Translations under genes and position numbers: made by a program | Notes under the pieces: generated by a model | What the model was told of the DNA's origin: nothing | The model's input: the letters and a program-made list of their open reading frames with translations, nothing else | Database searches by the model: none | Part shown: positions 16,580 through 25,655 of the stretch, one piece after another | How the letters are laid out: each line of letters opens with the position of its first letter | How positions within the stretch are numbered: position 1 is the stretch's first letter | Assembly (NCBI GenBank): GCA_937872925.1 | Contig: CALMUT010000372.1 | Span: forward strand, 26,520-90,519 | DNA from: an uncultured Myxococcales bacterium | Lineage (GTDB): Bacteria; Myxococcota_A; Polyangia; Polyangiales; Polyangiaceae | Direction of reading: 5' to 3' | DNA length: 64,000 bases

Positions 16580-17725
16580 GTGTCACAAAAGGTCAGCTTC
16601 GAGCGTTACAAGCATATCGTGCAAAGCGCTGCGCCATTGTTGCTCTTGGCCCTGAGTTGCACCCCAACTGCGACCGGTGGCCCCGGTGCGACCACTGACT
16701 CAAACCGCAGCGCGGACATGCGGCTCCGATCGGGGTCGGCGCAGGGCGTCGCCCGCCCCCCGGCTGCCCGAGATCCACGCCGCTCGGCGACCGAACAGGG
16801 CGACCGCAAGGATCCGCGCGCACGCAAGCACGCGGTCGACTCCGCAGACGTTTGCCGGCCCGCCAAGGGGTTGCTTGGTTTGGCATTGCCGACTCTTCGC
16901 ACGGAAAGCGCCCCGTCCCGGAGCAACCTGCAGACCTGGGTGAACCTCTTAGCCAGCTCCGCGTTGCGCGGTCGCAAAGCAGGCACGGCAGATTCTCGGC
17001 GCGCCGCGGGGCTCATTGCAGAGCAGTTCCAGGCCCTCGGCGCCACGCCGCCCAGCGCGACTGGTTACTGCGACTCCTTTCAGACCCAACAGGTGCGCGA
17101 CCAAAACGTCGTGGCACACGTCCCGGCGTCCGACTCCAGATGTCCCTGGGTCGTGGTGGGCGCGCACTATGATGCGCTTGGCACTGACGAAAACGGCGTG
17201 ATGTATCCGGGTGCCGATGACAACGCTTCAGGGGTCGCCGTTCTGATGGAGCTCGCGCGCCTGGTCCAAGTGGGCGCGGTGAAGCCCAAGGTCGGGCTCG
17301 TGTTGGTCGCTTTTGGCGCCGAAGAAGCCGGACTGGTGGGATCCCGCGCCTACGTCCGGCGCCCCAGCGTGCCGCTGTCCGACGTGTCGATGATGATCAA
17401 CGTGGACATGGCGGGACGGAAACCCGCCGGCTATCCCATCGTCGGCTACGAAGTGTACGGGCGTAATATGACACGTTCGAGTCATCGCGTGCGCATGGCG
17501 GCGGCAAACGCAAAGGTGCGCGCGGTGCCTGCACAGCTCGGGGATCGCAGCGACAGCTCGTCGTTTGCCCCGCATGTGCCCACGGTGTTCTTTTGCACCA
17601 TGGTGCACGCGGACTATCACAAGCCGACGGATTTGCCGGATCGAGTGGACTTTGCGCAGACCATGCGAACGCTCGCACTCGTTACGGCGATGGTGGAAGG
17701 CATGCCCTGCGTTAGTCCTCCCTGA
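16580..17725 (+). CDS. M28-family zinc aminopeptidase, lipoprotein
   Basis: 381 residues if the GTG at 16580 is used; a GTG at 16619 gives a shorter signal peptide. A lipobox (LLALSCTPT) and a variable linker precede the peptidase domain. The five zinc ligands and the catalytic Glu are visible in order: VGAHYDALG, GADDNASGVA, AFGAEEAGLVGS, MINVDMAG and ADYHKPTD. The enzyme should remove N-terminal residues from peptides in the periplasm or outside the cell. The long reading frame upstream of 16580 is antisense to the DUF1801 gene and is not used. Confidence 0.85.
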   Translation: MSQKVSFERYKHIVQSAAPLLLLALSCTPTATGGPGATTDSNRSADMRLRSGSAQGVARPPAARDPRRSATEQGDRKDPRARKHAVDSADVCRPAKGLLGLALPTLRTESAPSRSNLQTWVNLLASSALRGRKAGTADSRRAAGLIAEQFQALGATPPSATGYCDSFQTQQVRDQNVVAHVPASDSRCPWVVVGAHYDALGTDENGVMYPGADDNASGVAVLMELARLVQVGAVKPKVGLVLVAFGAEEAGLVGSRAYVRRPSVPLSDVSMMINVDMAGRKPAGYPIVGYEVYGRNMTRSSHRVRMAAANAKVRAVPAQLGDRSDSSSFAPHVPTVFFCTMVHADYHKPTDLPDRVDFAQTMRTLALVTAMVEGMPCVSPP

Positions 17726-17912
17726 GTCTTGCGCGGCCCGAGGCGACGTCGCGTGCACGCGCTTTGGAGCGAAGTGATACACTCCCAGGCCGCAACGATG
17801 AAAGCACGCCACGTAGCCTCATTCTTATGCCTCGCAGGCGTGGACTGTGCGCAGCTCGCCGAGATGAGTCGACAGCGCGCGTCAAGGTGCACTACCAAGT
17901 AGGGCTCGGACA

Positions 17913-19760
17913 ATGAGATCGAAAATGCACACGCGAGCGGCGCGACTCTCTGTTCTTGCTGCCCTGGTGGGCGCAGGCGCAATGGCAAGCCAGGCGTGCG
18001 GCAGCGACGATGCAGCCGCTCCGGGCACCGGCGGCAGCGCGGGCACCGGTGGCAACGCAGGCGCCGCGGGCAGCGCTGGAACCGCCGGCACAGCCGGCGC
18101 CCTGAACTGGACGGAAAGCGTCGGTGCAGAAGCCAGTGGCACGGACGGCATGGTGGTCAGCTCGAGCCCGACAGCAGCGCGCGTCGGCGCGGACATCCTC
18201 AAGCGCGGTGGCAACGCCGTCGACGCCGCCATTGCCGTGCAGTTTGCGCTCAATGTGGCGGAGCCCATGATGTCCGGCATCGGCGGCGGCTGCTTCATGG
18301 TCGTGTATGACAAGAAGACGGGCATGGTGCGGGTCGTCAGCGCACGCGAGCGCGCCCCCGCCGGGGCCACACCGGACATGTTCTTGGACTCCCTCGGCAA
18401 GCCACTGCCGTTTTCTCAACGGGTCACCAGCGGCAAGTCCATTGGCGTCCCAGGCACTGCCAAAGCCATGCAGCTCGCGCACGACCAGTGGGGCACGTTG
18501 CCATGGAAAGAGCTGCTCGCGCCGGCAATCACGCTGGCTAAGGACGGCATCGTCGTGGGCGGTCGCCTTGCGCAGTCCATTTCGGGCAGCTTTGCAAAGC
18601 TCGATCCGGCGGCCCGCATGGTCTTCGCGCCGTCGGGCACGCCGCTAACGGCAACGGACACTCTGGTGCAGACAGATTTAGCGAACACTTTGAGTTTGCT
18701 CGCCGACAGCGGCGTCGGCGCGCTGTACTCCGGCCCCGTCGCGGCTGCTCTTGCTGGGGTTTCCCAGACGAACGGCGGCAGCATGACGGTGCTGGACTTG
18801 ACCGAGTACGAAAAGAACGGCGCAGAAATCGTCTCGCCCGTGGAGGCGTCGATAGGAGCGCTCACCATGCGCTCGGCGCCACCGCCGAGCTCTGGCGGCA
18901 TCGTCGCCGCGCAGGTGCTGGGCATGCTCGAGACATTGGGGCTGGACCAACACGCCCATGACTCGACACAGAAGTTCCATCTGCAGACGGAAGCTAGCCG
19001 TCTGGCGTATGCAGATCGCTTCGCACACATCGGCGACCCACGTTTCGTCAACGTGCCGATCACGGCGCTGATCAGCCCCAAGTACATCGCGGCGCGGGCC
19101 GCGCTGATCAACCTCAGCGCCGCCAACCCAAGTCCGGCTGCGGGGGATCCGCTCAGTGTGGGCAGCGCCGCACCGATGTACGTGCCGGACGCGCCGGTGC
19201 ACGGACACACCACGCACTTCACGGTTGCCGATCGCTTTGGCAACGTGGTGGCACTGACCTCGACCATCGAGCAGGTATTTGGCAGCGGGCACATGGTGCC
19301 GGGCTACGGCTTCATGTTGAACAACGAACTCACAGACTTCAGCGCCGTGCCAGGTGGTCCAAACCAAGTCGAGGGCGGCAAAGCCCCCGTGAGCAGCATG
19401 ACGCCAATGATCGTCTTCAAAGATGGCGCGCCGGTGTTCACCCTGGGCGCAGCCGGTGGGCTCACCATCATCACGTCGGTGTTTCAAACCTTCAACAACC
19501 TAGTCAGCTACAACATGTCCGTGCGCGACGCGGTGGAAGCGCCCCGCACCTTCGGCGCCCTGTACCCAGACATTTCCTGGGAGAACGGCGTGCCCCAGGC
19601 AGCGCGCAGCGGGCTGACCGCGCTGGGCCACAGCGTGGACCCGGGGCCGAGCACGCTCTCGAATCTGCAAGCCATGACCATCGACGCCAGCGGATTCCAT
19701 GGCGCGGCGGACTCCAGCGCTCCGGACGGCGTCGCAATCGGGCTGAGCTTGCTGAAGTAG
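17913..19760 (+). CDS. ggt: Gamma-glutamyltransferase lipoprotein
   Basis: 615 residues. A lipobox (ASQACGSD) and a Gly/Ala/Thr linker precede a full-length GGT domain: LKRGGNAVDAAIAVQF, SGIGGGCFMVV, and TTHFTVADRFGNVVALT, where the first Thr of TTHF (about residue 432) aligns with the self-cleaving nucleophile. SSGGI and GAAGGLTIITSV-type C-terminal blocks are present. The enzyme acts on glutathione outside the cytoplasm. Unlike the copy at the left edge it is predicted to be lipid-anchored. The DCC gene begins 20 nt downstream and may be cotranscribed. Confidence 0.95.
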   Translation: MRSKMHTRAARLSVLAALVGAGAMASQACGSDDAAAPGTGGSAGTGGNAGAAGSAGTAGTAGALNWTESVGAEASGTDGMVVSSSPTAARVGADILKRGGNAVDAAIAVQFALNVAEPMMSGIGGGCFMVVYDKKTGMVRVVSARERAPAGATPDMFLDSLGKPLPFSQRVTSGKSIGVPGTAKAMQLAHDQWGTLPWKELLAPAITLAKDGIVVGGRLAQSISGSFAKLDPAARMVFAPSGTPLTATDTLVQTDLANTLSLLADSGVGALYSGPVAAALAGVSQTNGGSMTVLDLTEYEKNGAEIVSPVEASIGALTMRSAPPPSSGGIVAAQVLGMLETLGLDQHAHDSTQKFHLQTEASRLAYADRFAHIGDPRFVNVPITALISPKYIAARAALINLSAANPSPAAGDPLSVGSAAPMYVPDAPVHGHTTHFTVADRFGNVVALTSTIEQVFGSGHMVPGYGFMLNNELTDFSAVPGGPNQVEGGKAPVSSMTPMIVFKDGAPVFTLGAAGGLTIITSVFQTFNNLVSYNMSVRDAVEAPRTFGALYPDISWENGVPQAARSGLTALGHSVDPGPSTLSNLQAMTIDASGFHGAADSSAPDGVAIGLSLLK

Positions 19761-19779
19761 CCGTGCTAGAGCCACGCAG

Positions 19780-20172
19780 ATGAGCGACCGGCGACACTTG
19801 TTGATCTGGGACGGCGACTGAGGCTTCTGACGCCGTACGGCCGCCTGGGTCAGGTGGCGTGATCAAGCGCAGAAGTTCGACTTCTGCCCGTTCCAGCAAG
19901 TCCCGGCACCGCTGATGAACGACGCTTTGCGCGCCGCGTGCAGGCGCGCCATCCACGTGCACACGGCCGATGACGAAATGTTGCGGGCGGGACGGGCGGT
20001 CGTCTTTGTCCTCGCAGTGCTCGGCTACCCCACCAGCGCCAAGATCTTGAGTCTTCCACCCGTGCTGTTTTTCGTCGAAGTTGCCTATCGCATCGTTTCC
20101 AATAACCGTCGGTTCTTCGCGCGCTTCTTCTTCCGCAAGGAACGTCCCCTGCCCGACAGCGCGCCTCTCTAA
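19780..20172 (+). CDS. DCC-family (DUF393) thiol oxidoreductase with UGA at both active-site Cys: probable UxxU selenoprotein
   Basis: From the ATG at 19780 to TAA at 20172 the frame is open except for two TGA codons, at 19819 and 19828. Read as selenocysteine these give DGD-Sec-GF-Sec-RR, exactly the DxxCxxC signature of the DCC family (YuxK-like). The rest also matches DCC: a WRDQAQKFDFCPFQ strand, and the C-terminal SLPPVLFFVEVAYRIVSNNR block. The total of 130 residues is normal for the family. A hairpin with a GGU loop starts 10 nt after the second TGA. The predicted role is a redox enzyme using a diselenide or selenolate pair. A pseudogene with two nonsense changes at exactly the two Cys codons is possible but unlikely. 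No selA, selB, selC or selD is in this window. The ribosome-binding site is weak. Confidence 0.75.
19840..19858 (+). promoter_or_regulatory. SECIS-like hairpin
   Basis: GCCGCCTG (19840-19847) pairs with CAGGTGGC (19851-19858), with one G-U pair, around a three-base GGT loop. Bacterial SECIS elements, known from E. coli fdhF, need a short upper stem and an apical loop carrying GGU recognised by SelB, about 16-37 nt after the UGA. Here the loop G is 17-18 nt after the second TGA and 26-27 nt after the first. It lies inside the coding sequence, as in bacteria. Confidence 0.6.
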
Positions 20173-20212
20173 ACGCCTTTCGCCAAGGCGCAAGTTGGCG
20201 TAAGCCGCTGCC

Positions 20213-21556
20213 ATGCGCACTTTCGCAGTCGCAGCCGTCGTGTCACTGGCGGCGTTGCTCTCACTGTCCGCGTGCAAGGACAAGGGCGCTCCGGACGGCA
20301 CTGCCGCGCAGCCCTCCGCGCCAGTCGCGGTTGCCAGCGCGCCGCCCAAGCCCAAAGCGCCGGAACCCAAGCGCCCATACAACGTGCTCTTCATCATGGT
20401 CGACAGCCTGCGCGCCGACATGCCCTGGACCGGCTACGAACGCCCCATCGCCCCGTGGCTCACGGCCTTCGCCAAGAAGTCCGTGCTGTATCCGCGCGCG
20501 TATTCGTTCTCGAGCTACACCGCGAAGAGCGTGGTGCCGGCCTTGTGCGGGGAGTACCCAAGCGCGCTCAAGCGTGACGGCTACTTCTTCACGAAGTGGC
20601 TCGAGAGCAACCTATTCATCGGCGAACGCGCTCAGAAAGCGGGGCACCGAACTCTGGCAGGCAACGGCCACGGTTACTTCTTGCCGAACATGGGATTGAG
20701 CCAAGGCTTCGATGACTACCGCCTACTGCCCGGCACGTTCTTGGACGTGACAGGTGTCGCCGACATCAACAGCGACCGCCTAAACGCCCTCGCCAAAGAG
20801 ATGCTGTCGGATCCGAAAAACGTCTCCCAGAAGGACGGCAAGCGCTTCTTCGCCTACTTCCACTTTCTGGACCCCCACTACACGTACATCAAACATCCAG
20901 AAAGCCCCGATTTCGGCGACAAGCGTCGCGATCTTTACGACAACGAAGTTCACTTTACCGACAAACACGTCGGCGACCTTGTCGACTGGGCGCTGAAGCA
21001 ACCTTGGGGCAAGAACACCGCGGTCGTGATCACTGCAGACCACGGCGAAGGCTTCGGCGAGCGCGGGCACTTCCGCCACGCCTACGAGGTTTGGGAAAGC
21101 CTGGTGCGCGTTCCGCTCTTCATCTACGTGCCGGAAGCCAAGCCGCGACGCATCGAAGTCTCCCGCGGGCACATCGACCTGGCACCAACCATGGCCGACT
21201 TGATGGGTCTGCCGAATGACCCACCGTATCGCGGCGTCAGCCTGCTGCCGGAAGTGTTCGGCGCGGAAGCGAAGCCGAAGCCCGTCATCGTGGATCTACC
21301 GCGCTGCGACTTGATGGACCGACGACGCGCCTTGATTGACGGCGACTACAAGCTCGTCGCGTTTGGCGACGACAAATCGTTTTTCCTCTTCAACGTGGTC
21401 AAGGACTTCAAAGAAGAGAAGGACCTCTCCGCGGACGAGCCCCAGAAACTCGCCGAGATGAAGGCGCTCTACGAAAAGCTGTCCAAGGAGATCCCTACAG
21501 TGCCAGTGATCGGCGGCGTGCCGCTGAAAGGCGTGCATCCTTCGCAGCGGTACTGA
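20213..21556 (+). CDS. Sulfatase/alkaline-phosphatase-fold lipoprotein
   Basis: 447 residues with lipobox LSLSACKDK and an Ala/Pro/Lys-rich linker. The hydrolase domain shows metal-ligand Asp in LFIMVDSLRAD, a candidate nucleophile Thr in SSYTAKSV, and metal ligands in ITADHGEGFGERGHFRH. There is no CxPxR formylglycine signature, so this is not a classical sulfatase. It is closer to the phosphoglycerol or phosphoethanolamine transferase group that uses Thr. Substrate unknown; it should act in the periplasm or at the outer membrane. Confidence 0.8.
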   Translation: MRTFAVAAVVSLAALLSLSACKDKGAPDGTAAQPSAPVAVASAPPKPKAPEPKRPYNVLFIMVDSLRADMPWTGYERPIAPWLTAFAKKSVLYPRAYSFSSYTAKSVVPALCGEYPSALKRDGYFFTKWLESNLFIGERAQKAGHRTLAGNGHGYFLPNMGLSQGFDDYRLLPGTFLDVTGVADINSDRLNALAKEMLSDPKNVSQKDGKRFFAYFHFLDPHYTYIKHPESPDFGDKRRDLYDNEVHFTDKHVGDLVDWALKQPWGKNTAVVITADHGEGFGERGHFRHAYEVWESLVRVPLFIYVPEAKPRRIEVSRGHIDLAPTMADLMGLPNDPPYRGVSLLPEVFGAEAKPKPVIVDLPRCDLMDRRRALIDGDYKLVAFGDDKSFFLFNVVKDFKEEKDLSADEPQKLAEMKALYEKLSKEIPTVPVIGGVPLKGVHPSQRY

Positions 21557-21578
21557 GGCGCACGCTGATCGCGGCAAG

Positions 21579-22052
21579 CTAGGACTGCTTGTGCTCGGTG
21601 AGCGCCGACAAGAACTCCGCCGCGCCCTTGTCCGGCGTGAAGAACAAGTCGCCTTTGGGCTTGAACTTCTTTACGGTCAGAACAACGGTGTTCGGGTGCT
21701 CCGCGTCGGCCTCGAATTTGGCGATGCTGCGCCACGGGATCTCGAGGGTGACGAGTTTGCCGAGCTTGCGCTTTTTGCCAAGAGCCGTGCCCCCGCCGAT
21801 CACGACGGAGATCCCTGCGCCGAGGATGGCGTAGTAGGCCCAGTCAGGCGGGTCGAACTGGATCTTGATGAAAAACACGCTGACTAGGAACACACCGAAT
21901 AGCAGCCAGTAGATCCAGCCCGTGGCTGCGGACTGCGTGCCCGTGACCTTCACGCCGTCTTCGCTGACGCCACAGGTTCCATCTCCCGCGATCTCGATGG
22001 GGGGCCGCAGCTTGCCAATGGCAGGGGGCTCGAACTTGCCGTGGAAGTCCAT
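21579..22052 (-). CDS. Small membrane protein with PH-like domain
   Basis: 157 residues from the ATG at 22052; a TTG at 22061 would overlap the upstream stop. Two hydrophobic helices (WIYWLLFGVFLVSVFFIK and YYAILGAGISVVIGGG) are followed by a beta-rich region ending LFFTPDKGAAEFLSALTEH. It lies 9 nt after the amidohydrolase gene and is probably cotranscribed. The function is unknown. Confidence 0.65.
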   Translation of the reverse strand: MDFHGKFEPPAIGKLRPPIEIAGDGTCGVSEDGVKVTGTQSAATGWIYWLLFGVFLVSVFFIKIQFDPPDWAYYAILGAGISVVIGGGTALGKKRKLGKLVTLEIPWRSIAKFEADAEHPNTVVLTVKKFKPKGDLFFTPDKGAAEFLSALTEHKQS

Positions 22053-22061
22053 GCGCGCCAA

Positions 22062-23759
22062 CTATACCTCCGCCGCCAAGGCGCCATGCACGATCTTTCC
22101 ACCGATGATCGTGCAGCGAACGCGGGCCGTGTCCAAGTCCTGGCTAGTGTGTAGCGCGGACCCGAGCACCACCAAGTCGGCACGCTTGCCCACTTCCAGA
22201 GTGCCCGCTTCGTTTAAGCAGCCGGAGACCTCCGCCGCGGTGCGCGTGTAGCTGACCAATGCCTGCTGCAGCGCGATACATTGCTCGGGCTCGTGCTGGA
22301 CGCCACGCGCCGTGCGGCGAAAGACAGCAGAGCGGATCCCGTCCAGGGGGTCGAAGCCTGCCACCGGGAAGTCCGAACTGCCGGCGACACGAACACCCTT
22401 TTCAAGCAATGCAGCGAGGGGTTTGAGCTTCAGGCCGGGGATGGTTGGCGCCGCAGCCATGGCCGGCAGGTGCAGGAAGTGCGGCTGCACCACGGTGGCA
22501 GCGCCAACGCCGGCAATGCGGGCAATGAGCTCGTCGTCCAAGAACGTCGCGTGTTCGATCCGCGGCACTCCCGCGTTGCCGACGCGGGAGCCGCACGCTT
22601 CGTAGGCGGAGAGCGCGACATCGATGGCGGCGTTGCCGATGGCATGGATCGCGAGGGCAAAGCCGCGGTCGGCGGCCGCCTGCACGATCTCTTGCGCTTC
22701 TTCGTGGCGGTAGATTTGGATGCCGGAACGGATCTTCTTGCCGAGCTGCGGCGCTGTGGACAACGCCGCGCGCACCGGATCGAGGGATCGCTGTTTGATG
22801 CCCATGGCAAACGCCGACAGCGTGACTCCGGCAGTTTGCCACCAGCCCAGGCACATGGAGCAACCCGGCGCACCATCGAAGACCAGTTTGAGCGCCCCCG
22901 TGATCAAGTTGCCTTCTGTTTCGCCGGTCACGGAACCTTCAAGGGCATCCCAGGGGGTCTCCAGATAGCCGGTCACGGAAACCGGCATCATCACCGTGGG
23001 AACGACGAGCAATCCGCGTCGATCCGCCTCACGATATAGTGCGGCGAGATCTGCGGGCACGGTCGCGTCCACGACGCGTGTGATGCCCACCTGCACAAGG
23101 CTGCGATTGTGCTCTCCGAGACGCTCCAAGTAGCCATCGGGGCCGCGCACGATCGTGTTCTCCCGCGCGAGAGATTCCACCCGACTCATGCCGCGTTCGA
23201 TCAGGATGCCGTCCGGCAAGCCCTTGCGGTCCCGGGAGATTAGACCGCCCGGCGGATCCGGTGTGTGGCGCGTGATGCCGGCGAGCTCCAAGGCGCGGCT
23301 GTTGGCTGCGGCGCGGTGGCAGCTGTAGTGCATGGCCATCAGCGGTCGATCCGGCACGGCATCGTCTAGCTCTTGGCGCGTGGGCGCGCGACGCTCGGCG
23401 AGCAACAGCTCGTCCCAGTCCGACGCGATCACCCAGTCGCCGTCGAGAGACTCTGCCGCGGCTTCGCGGAGCGCGCTCTGTAAGCTCGCAATGTCTGTGA
23501 CGCGGGGCGGCACGAGCCGCAACTTGCCGCCATAGAGCGCGACGACGGACTGATGGTGGTGCGCGTCAATGAAGCCTGGCAACACCGTGGCTCCGGCTGC
23601 GTCCCATTGCGCCGCATCCGGACCGGCAGCAGCTTCGACATCGGCGCGCCGTCCGACAGCGAGCAGCTTGCCGTCGCGCCAGGCAATCGCCTCAGCGCGG
23701 CTGAGCGCTTCGTCCATGACGTGCACGTCCGCATTGAACAGCACGCATGTCTTGCTCAT
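22062..23759 (-). CDS. YtcJ-type metal-dependent amidohydrolase
   Basis: 565 residues from the ATG at 23759. The amidohydrolase start block is ADVHVMDEALSRAEAIAWRD; the metal-binding GFIDAHHHQ is near residue 70. Further His/Asp positions follow (AIHAIGNAAIDVALSAYE, IEHATFLDDELI, VQPHFLH and GSSDFPV). The family hydrolyses C-N bonds of diverse amides and heterocycles in the cytoplasm. The substrate cannot be told from sequence. The N-terminal extension in the longer frame is not used. Confidence 0.9.
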   Translation of the reverse strand: MSKTCVLFNADVHVMDEALSRAEAIAWRDGKLLAVGRRADVEAAAGPDAAQWDAAGATVLPGFIDAHHHQSVVALYGGKLRLVPPRVTDIASLQSALREAAAESLDGDWVIASDWDELLLAERRAPTRQELDDAVPDRPLMAMHYSCHRAAANSRALELAGITRHTPDPPGGLISRDRKGLPDGILIERGMSRVESLARENTIVRGPDGYLERLGEHNRSLVQVGITRVVDATVPADLAALYREADRRGLLVVPTVMMPVSVTGYLETPWDALEGSVTGETEGNLITGALKLVFDGAPGCSMCLGWWQTAGVTLSAFAMGIKQRSLDPVRAALSTAPQLGKKIRSGIQIYRHEEAQEIVQAAADRGFALAIHAIGNAAIDVALSAYEACGSRVGNAGVPRIEHATFLDDELIARIAGVGAATVVQPHFLHLPAMAAAPTIPGLKLKPLAALLEKGVRVAGSSDFPVAGFDPLDGIRSAVFRRTARGVQHEPEQCIALQQALVSYTRTAAEVSGCLNEAGTLEVGKRADLVVLGSALHTSQDLDTARVRCTIIGGKIVHGALAAEV

Positions 23760-23819
23760 GCAGCTTCGAGTAGCCCCGGGGCCACACCGACGCAAGAGTC
23801 GCCCGCAGGCGCCGCACGC

Positions 23820-24227
23820 TCAGCGCGGCGGAGGAATGTGGCCGGTGCGCGGGTCGCGGGCGTCAACGTCGTTAGATAGGATGCACGCGTGCGCATTGCC
23901 TAAAGTACACGCGCGCTCGATGAGTTCGAAGCCCACCGCCTTGCTCATCACACCACGCCCAAGGCTGAACGCCTCGAGACAGGCTGCCGCGTCTCCGCGC
24001 GTACAGCTCTGCTGGCAGGCGGATAATTCGTGGCACACCGCTGCGGATTGTGGCTCCGGCGCTGCGGGTTCCGTTGCGTCATCACACAGCCCTTCGATGT
24101 CGTCGCATGCAAAGGGAGCGTCGTTCGCAGGCTCCGGATCGGAAACATCACTCGGCTGCGCGGGCCCGGCCTGCGACGAAGCGCACGCAGCGAGGCCCAC
24201 GGCCGAAAGGAGAGTCAGCCATCGCAT
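23820..24227 (-). CDS. Small Cys-rich lipoprotein, Sel1-like repeat
   Basis: 135 residues with lipobox LAACASSQ. The mature part has nine Cys. One pair of helices, CTRGDAAACLEAFSLGRGV and CTLGNAHACILS, matches the Cys-rich variant of Sel1 repeats often seen in myxobacterial lipoproteins. Probable surface or periplasmic protein; binding role unknown. Confidence 0.7.
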   Translation of the reverse strand: MRWLTLLSAVGLAACASSQAGPAQPSDVSDPEPANDAPFACDDIEGLCDDATEPAAPEPQSAAVCHELSACQQSCTRGDAAACLEAFSLGRGVMSKAVGFELIERACTLGNAHACILSNDVDARDPRTGHIPPPR

Positions 24228-24307
24228 GGTGCGGATGGAACACGGCTTCTACCTTGGACCTTGGGTGATTCTTCTGCGGCGCGAACAAAGGTGCTGGAGT
24301 GCCTCGA

Positions 24308-25009
24308 CTAGGCCACGGGCAGAACAAAGTCGTAGTTGGCCTGCACGCGGTCGGGCTTCGCCAGAGTTTTCATGATCAGCGACTTGCGAATGAACGGGTC
24401 ACCGGCGTTGTAGGGGTCGTCGGGGAAGTAGAGTTGGGTCGTGATCGGCTGGTGACCGTGAGCCGAGAGCTTTACGTGCACGTGGGCGGGGCGATAGGTG
24501 CCACCGTTGAGGTAGCGGCCTGGGAGGATCGTTTGAACGGAGTACGCGCCGGAGGCGTCGGTCACCAACTTGCCACGCAGTCGGAGCGGAGTGGCGCCGC
24601 GACCGAAGGTTCCGTCGTTGTCGTAGCGGCCCTCGGCGTCGGCCTGCCATACGTCCATCAGCACCTCACCCAGTGGCGTCTTGCAGTCTTGCGACAACAC
24701 GCGACCGCTGATCACAAGCGGCACGCCGCGGATCCCTTGGTCGACTAGGGCGCGGCGCATGGGCGCACCTCCGCGGTAGTACGGGCCCTCGATGTTCGGC
24801 TCGGTTACGAGGCACAGATTGGCGCTCGGCGCGGAAAGCGCAGAGCCTTGCGGAGCGGCTTGGACGTCGCCGGGACCTGCGGCGGATTGGGCCGATTGGG
24901 TGGGGCGCGCTTGCCCGCTCTCGGAGCCGCGACAGCCGATCAGCGGCAAGGGCAACGCGCCGATGAATGTGGCGGAAAGAAACGCGCGGCGCGGCAGTTG
25001 TGACGTCAT
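24308..25009 (-). CDS. Intradiol ring-cleavage dioxygenase-like lipoprotein
   Basis: 233 residues from the ATG at 25009. A Tat-like RRAFLSATFIG signal leads to lipobox LPLIGCRG. The catalytic domain shows the family order of iron ligands: Tyr in EGPYYRGG, Tyr in LPGRYLNGG, and two His in RPAHVHVKLSAHG. In intradiol dioxygenases these bind ferric iron and open catechol rings. An extracytoplasmic lipoprotein member may act on lignin-type or other aromatic compounds, which is inference. The domain lacks the long N-terminal dimerisation helices of catechol 1,2-dioxygenase. Confidence 0.8.
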   Translation of the reverse strand: MTSQLPRRAFLSATFIGALPLPLIGCRGSESGQARPTQSAQSAAGPGDVQAAPQGSALSAPSANLCLVTEPNIEGPYYRGGAPMRRALVDQGIRGVPLVISGRVLSQDCKTPLGEVLMDVWQADAEGRYDNDGTFGRGATPLRLRGKLVTDASGAYSVQTILPGRYLNGGTYRPAHVHVKLSAHGHQPITTQLYFPDDPYNAGDPFIRKSLIMKTLAKPDRVQANYDFVLPVA

Positions 25010-25115
25010 CTTCGGTCGTCCTACGCTTGGTAGACGTACCAAGAGGATAGCGCATTCTTTCTTCGAAGGCTGGGCTGCGGGCGCGGCCCGGGAGGGATTG
25101 CCGCGTTCAGCGATC

Positions 25116-25655
25116 TCAGCCGACTTTTGTGGCGCGTGCGACGGCGCGAAGCGGTGCGTGTCCCGCGACGGCGGATCGGTACGGCGACGTACGGCGTTCG
25201 TTGGACTGTGCGACCTGCGCCGGAAGCGGTGACGCCGCTCTCGAGGGCGGTGCGCTCACGCGAAGCGCGCCCCGCGCACGGAGCGCGCGCTCGACGCAGC
25301 CGATGAGCACATCGTGATCCGCAGGCTTGAGCAAGACGCGCTGGACGTTCGAAGGCAGAAAGCGACGCTGCGCCAAGTCAGGTCGGGAAGTGACGACAAG
25401 CGCGGCGGCCTCGGGCTGGTGCCGCTGGAACCAAGACAGGAAGCGCACGGCGGGAATTCCGGACACGGATGCTTCAGTAAGCAAGACGTCCACAGCGTTA
25501 CATTCGGCGATGCGAATGGCGCGCTCCCAACTGCTCACCCAGGATACTTGCCACTCCGCGTGCGTCGCCATGATCGCACGATGAGCGCCTGCAAGCGCGC
25601 GCGCGTCGTCGTCGACCCAGAGTATTTTCGCGGGATTTGCTGCGGCTCGTTGCAT
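25116..25655 (-). CDS. Stand-alone receiver protein with Glu in place of the phosphoacceptor Asp
   Basis: 179 residues from the ATG at 25655. The receiver domain (about 10-125) has the acidic pocket WVDDDAR, Thr in VVTSRPD and Lys in VLLKPAD. The phosphorylation site reads VDVLLTEASVSG, with Glu at the position normally held by Asp. Glu often mimics the phosphorylated state, so it may be constitutively active. The tail of about 50 residues is Arg/Ser/Ala-rich with no DNA-binding domain. No histidine kinase gene is adjacent. The longer upstream reading is not used. Confidence 0.7.
   Translation of the reverse strand: MQRAAANPAKILWVDDDARALAGAHRAIMATHAEWQVSWVSSWERAIRIAECNAVDVLLTEASVSGIPAVRFLSWFQRHQPEAAALVVTSRPDLAQRRFLPSNVQRVLLKPADHDVLIGCVERALRARGALRVSAPPSRAASPLPAQVAQSNERRTSPYRSAVAGHAPLRAVARATKVG

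Noticed and set aside
20213..21556. Classical sulfatase call
   Set aside because: The CxPxR formylglycine signature is absent; the nucleophile candidate is Thr, as in phosphotransferase members of the fold.
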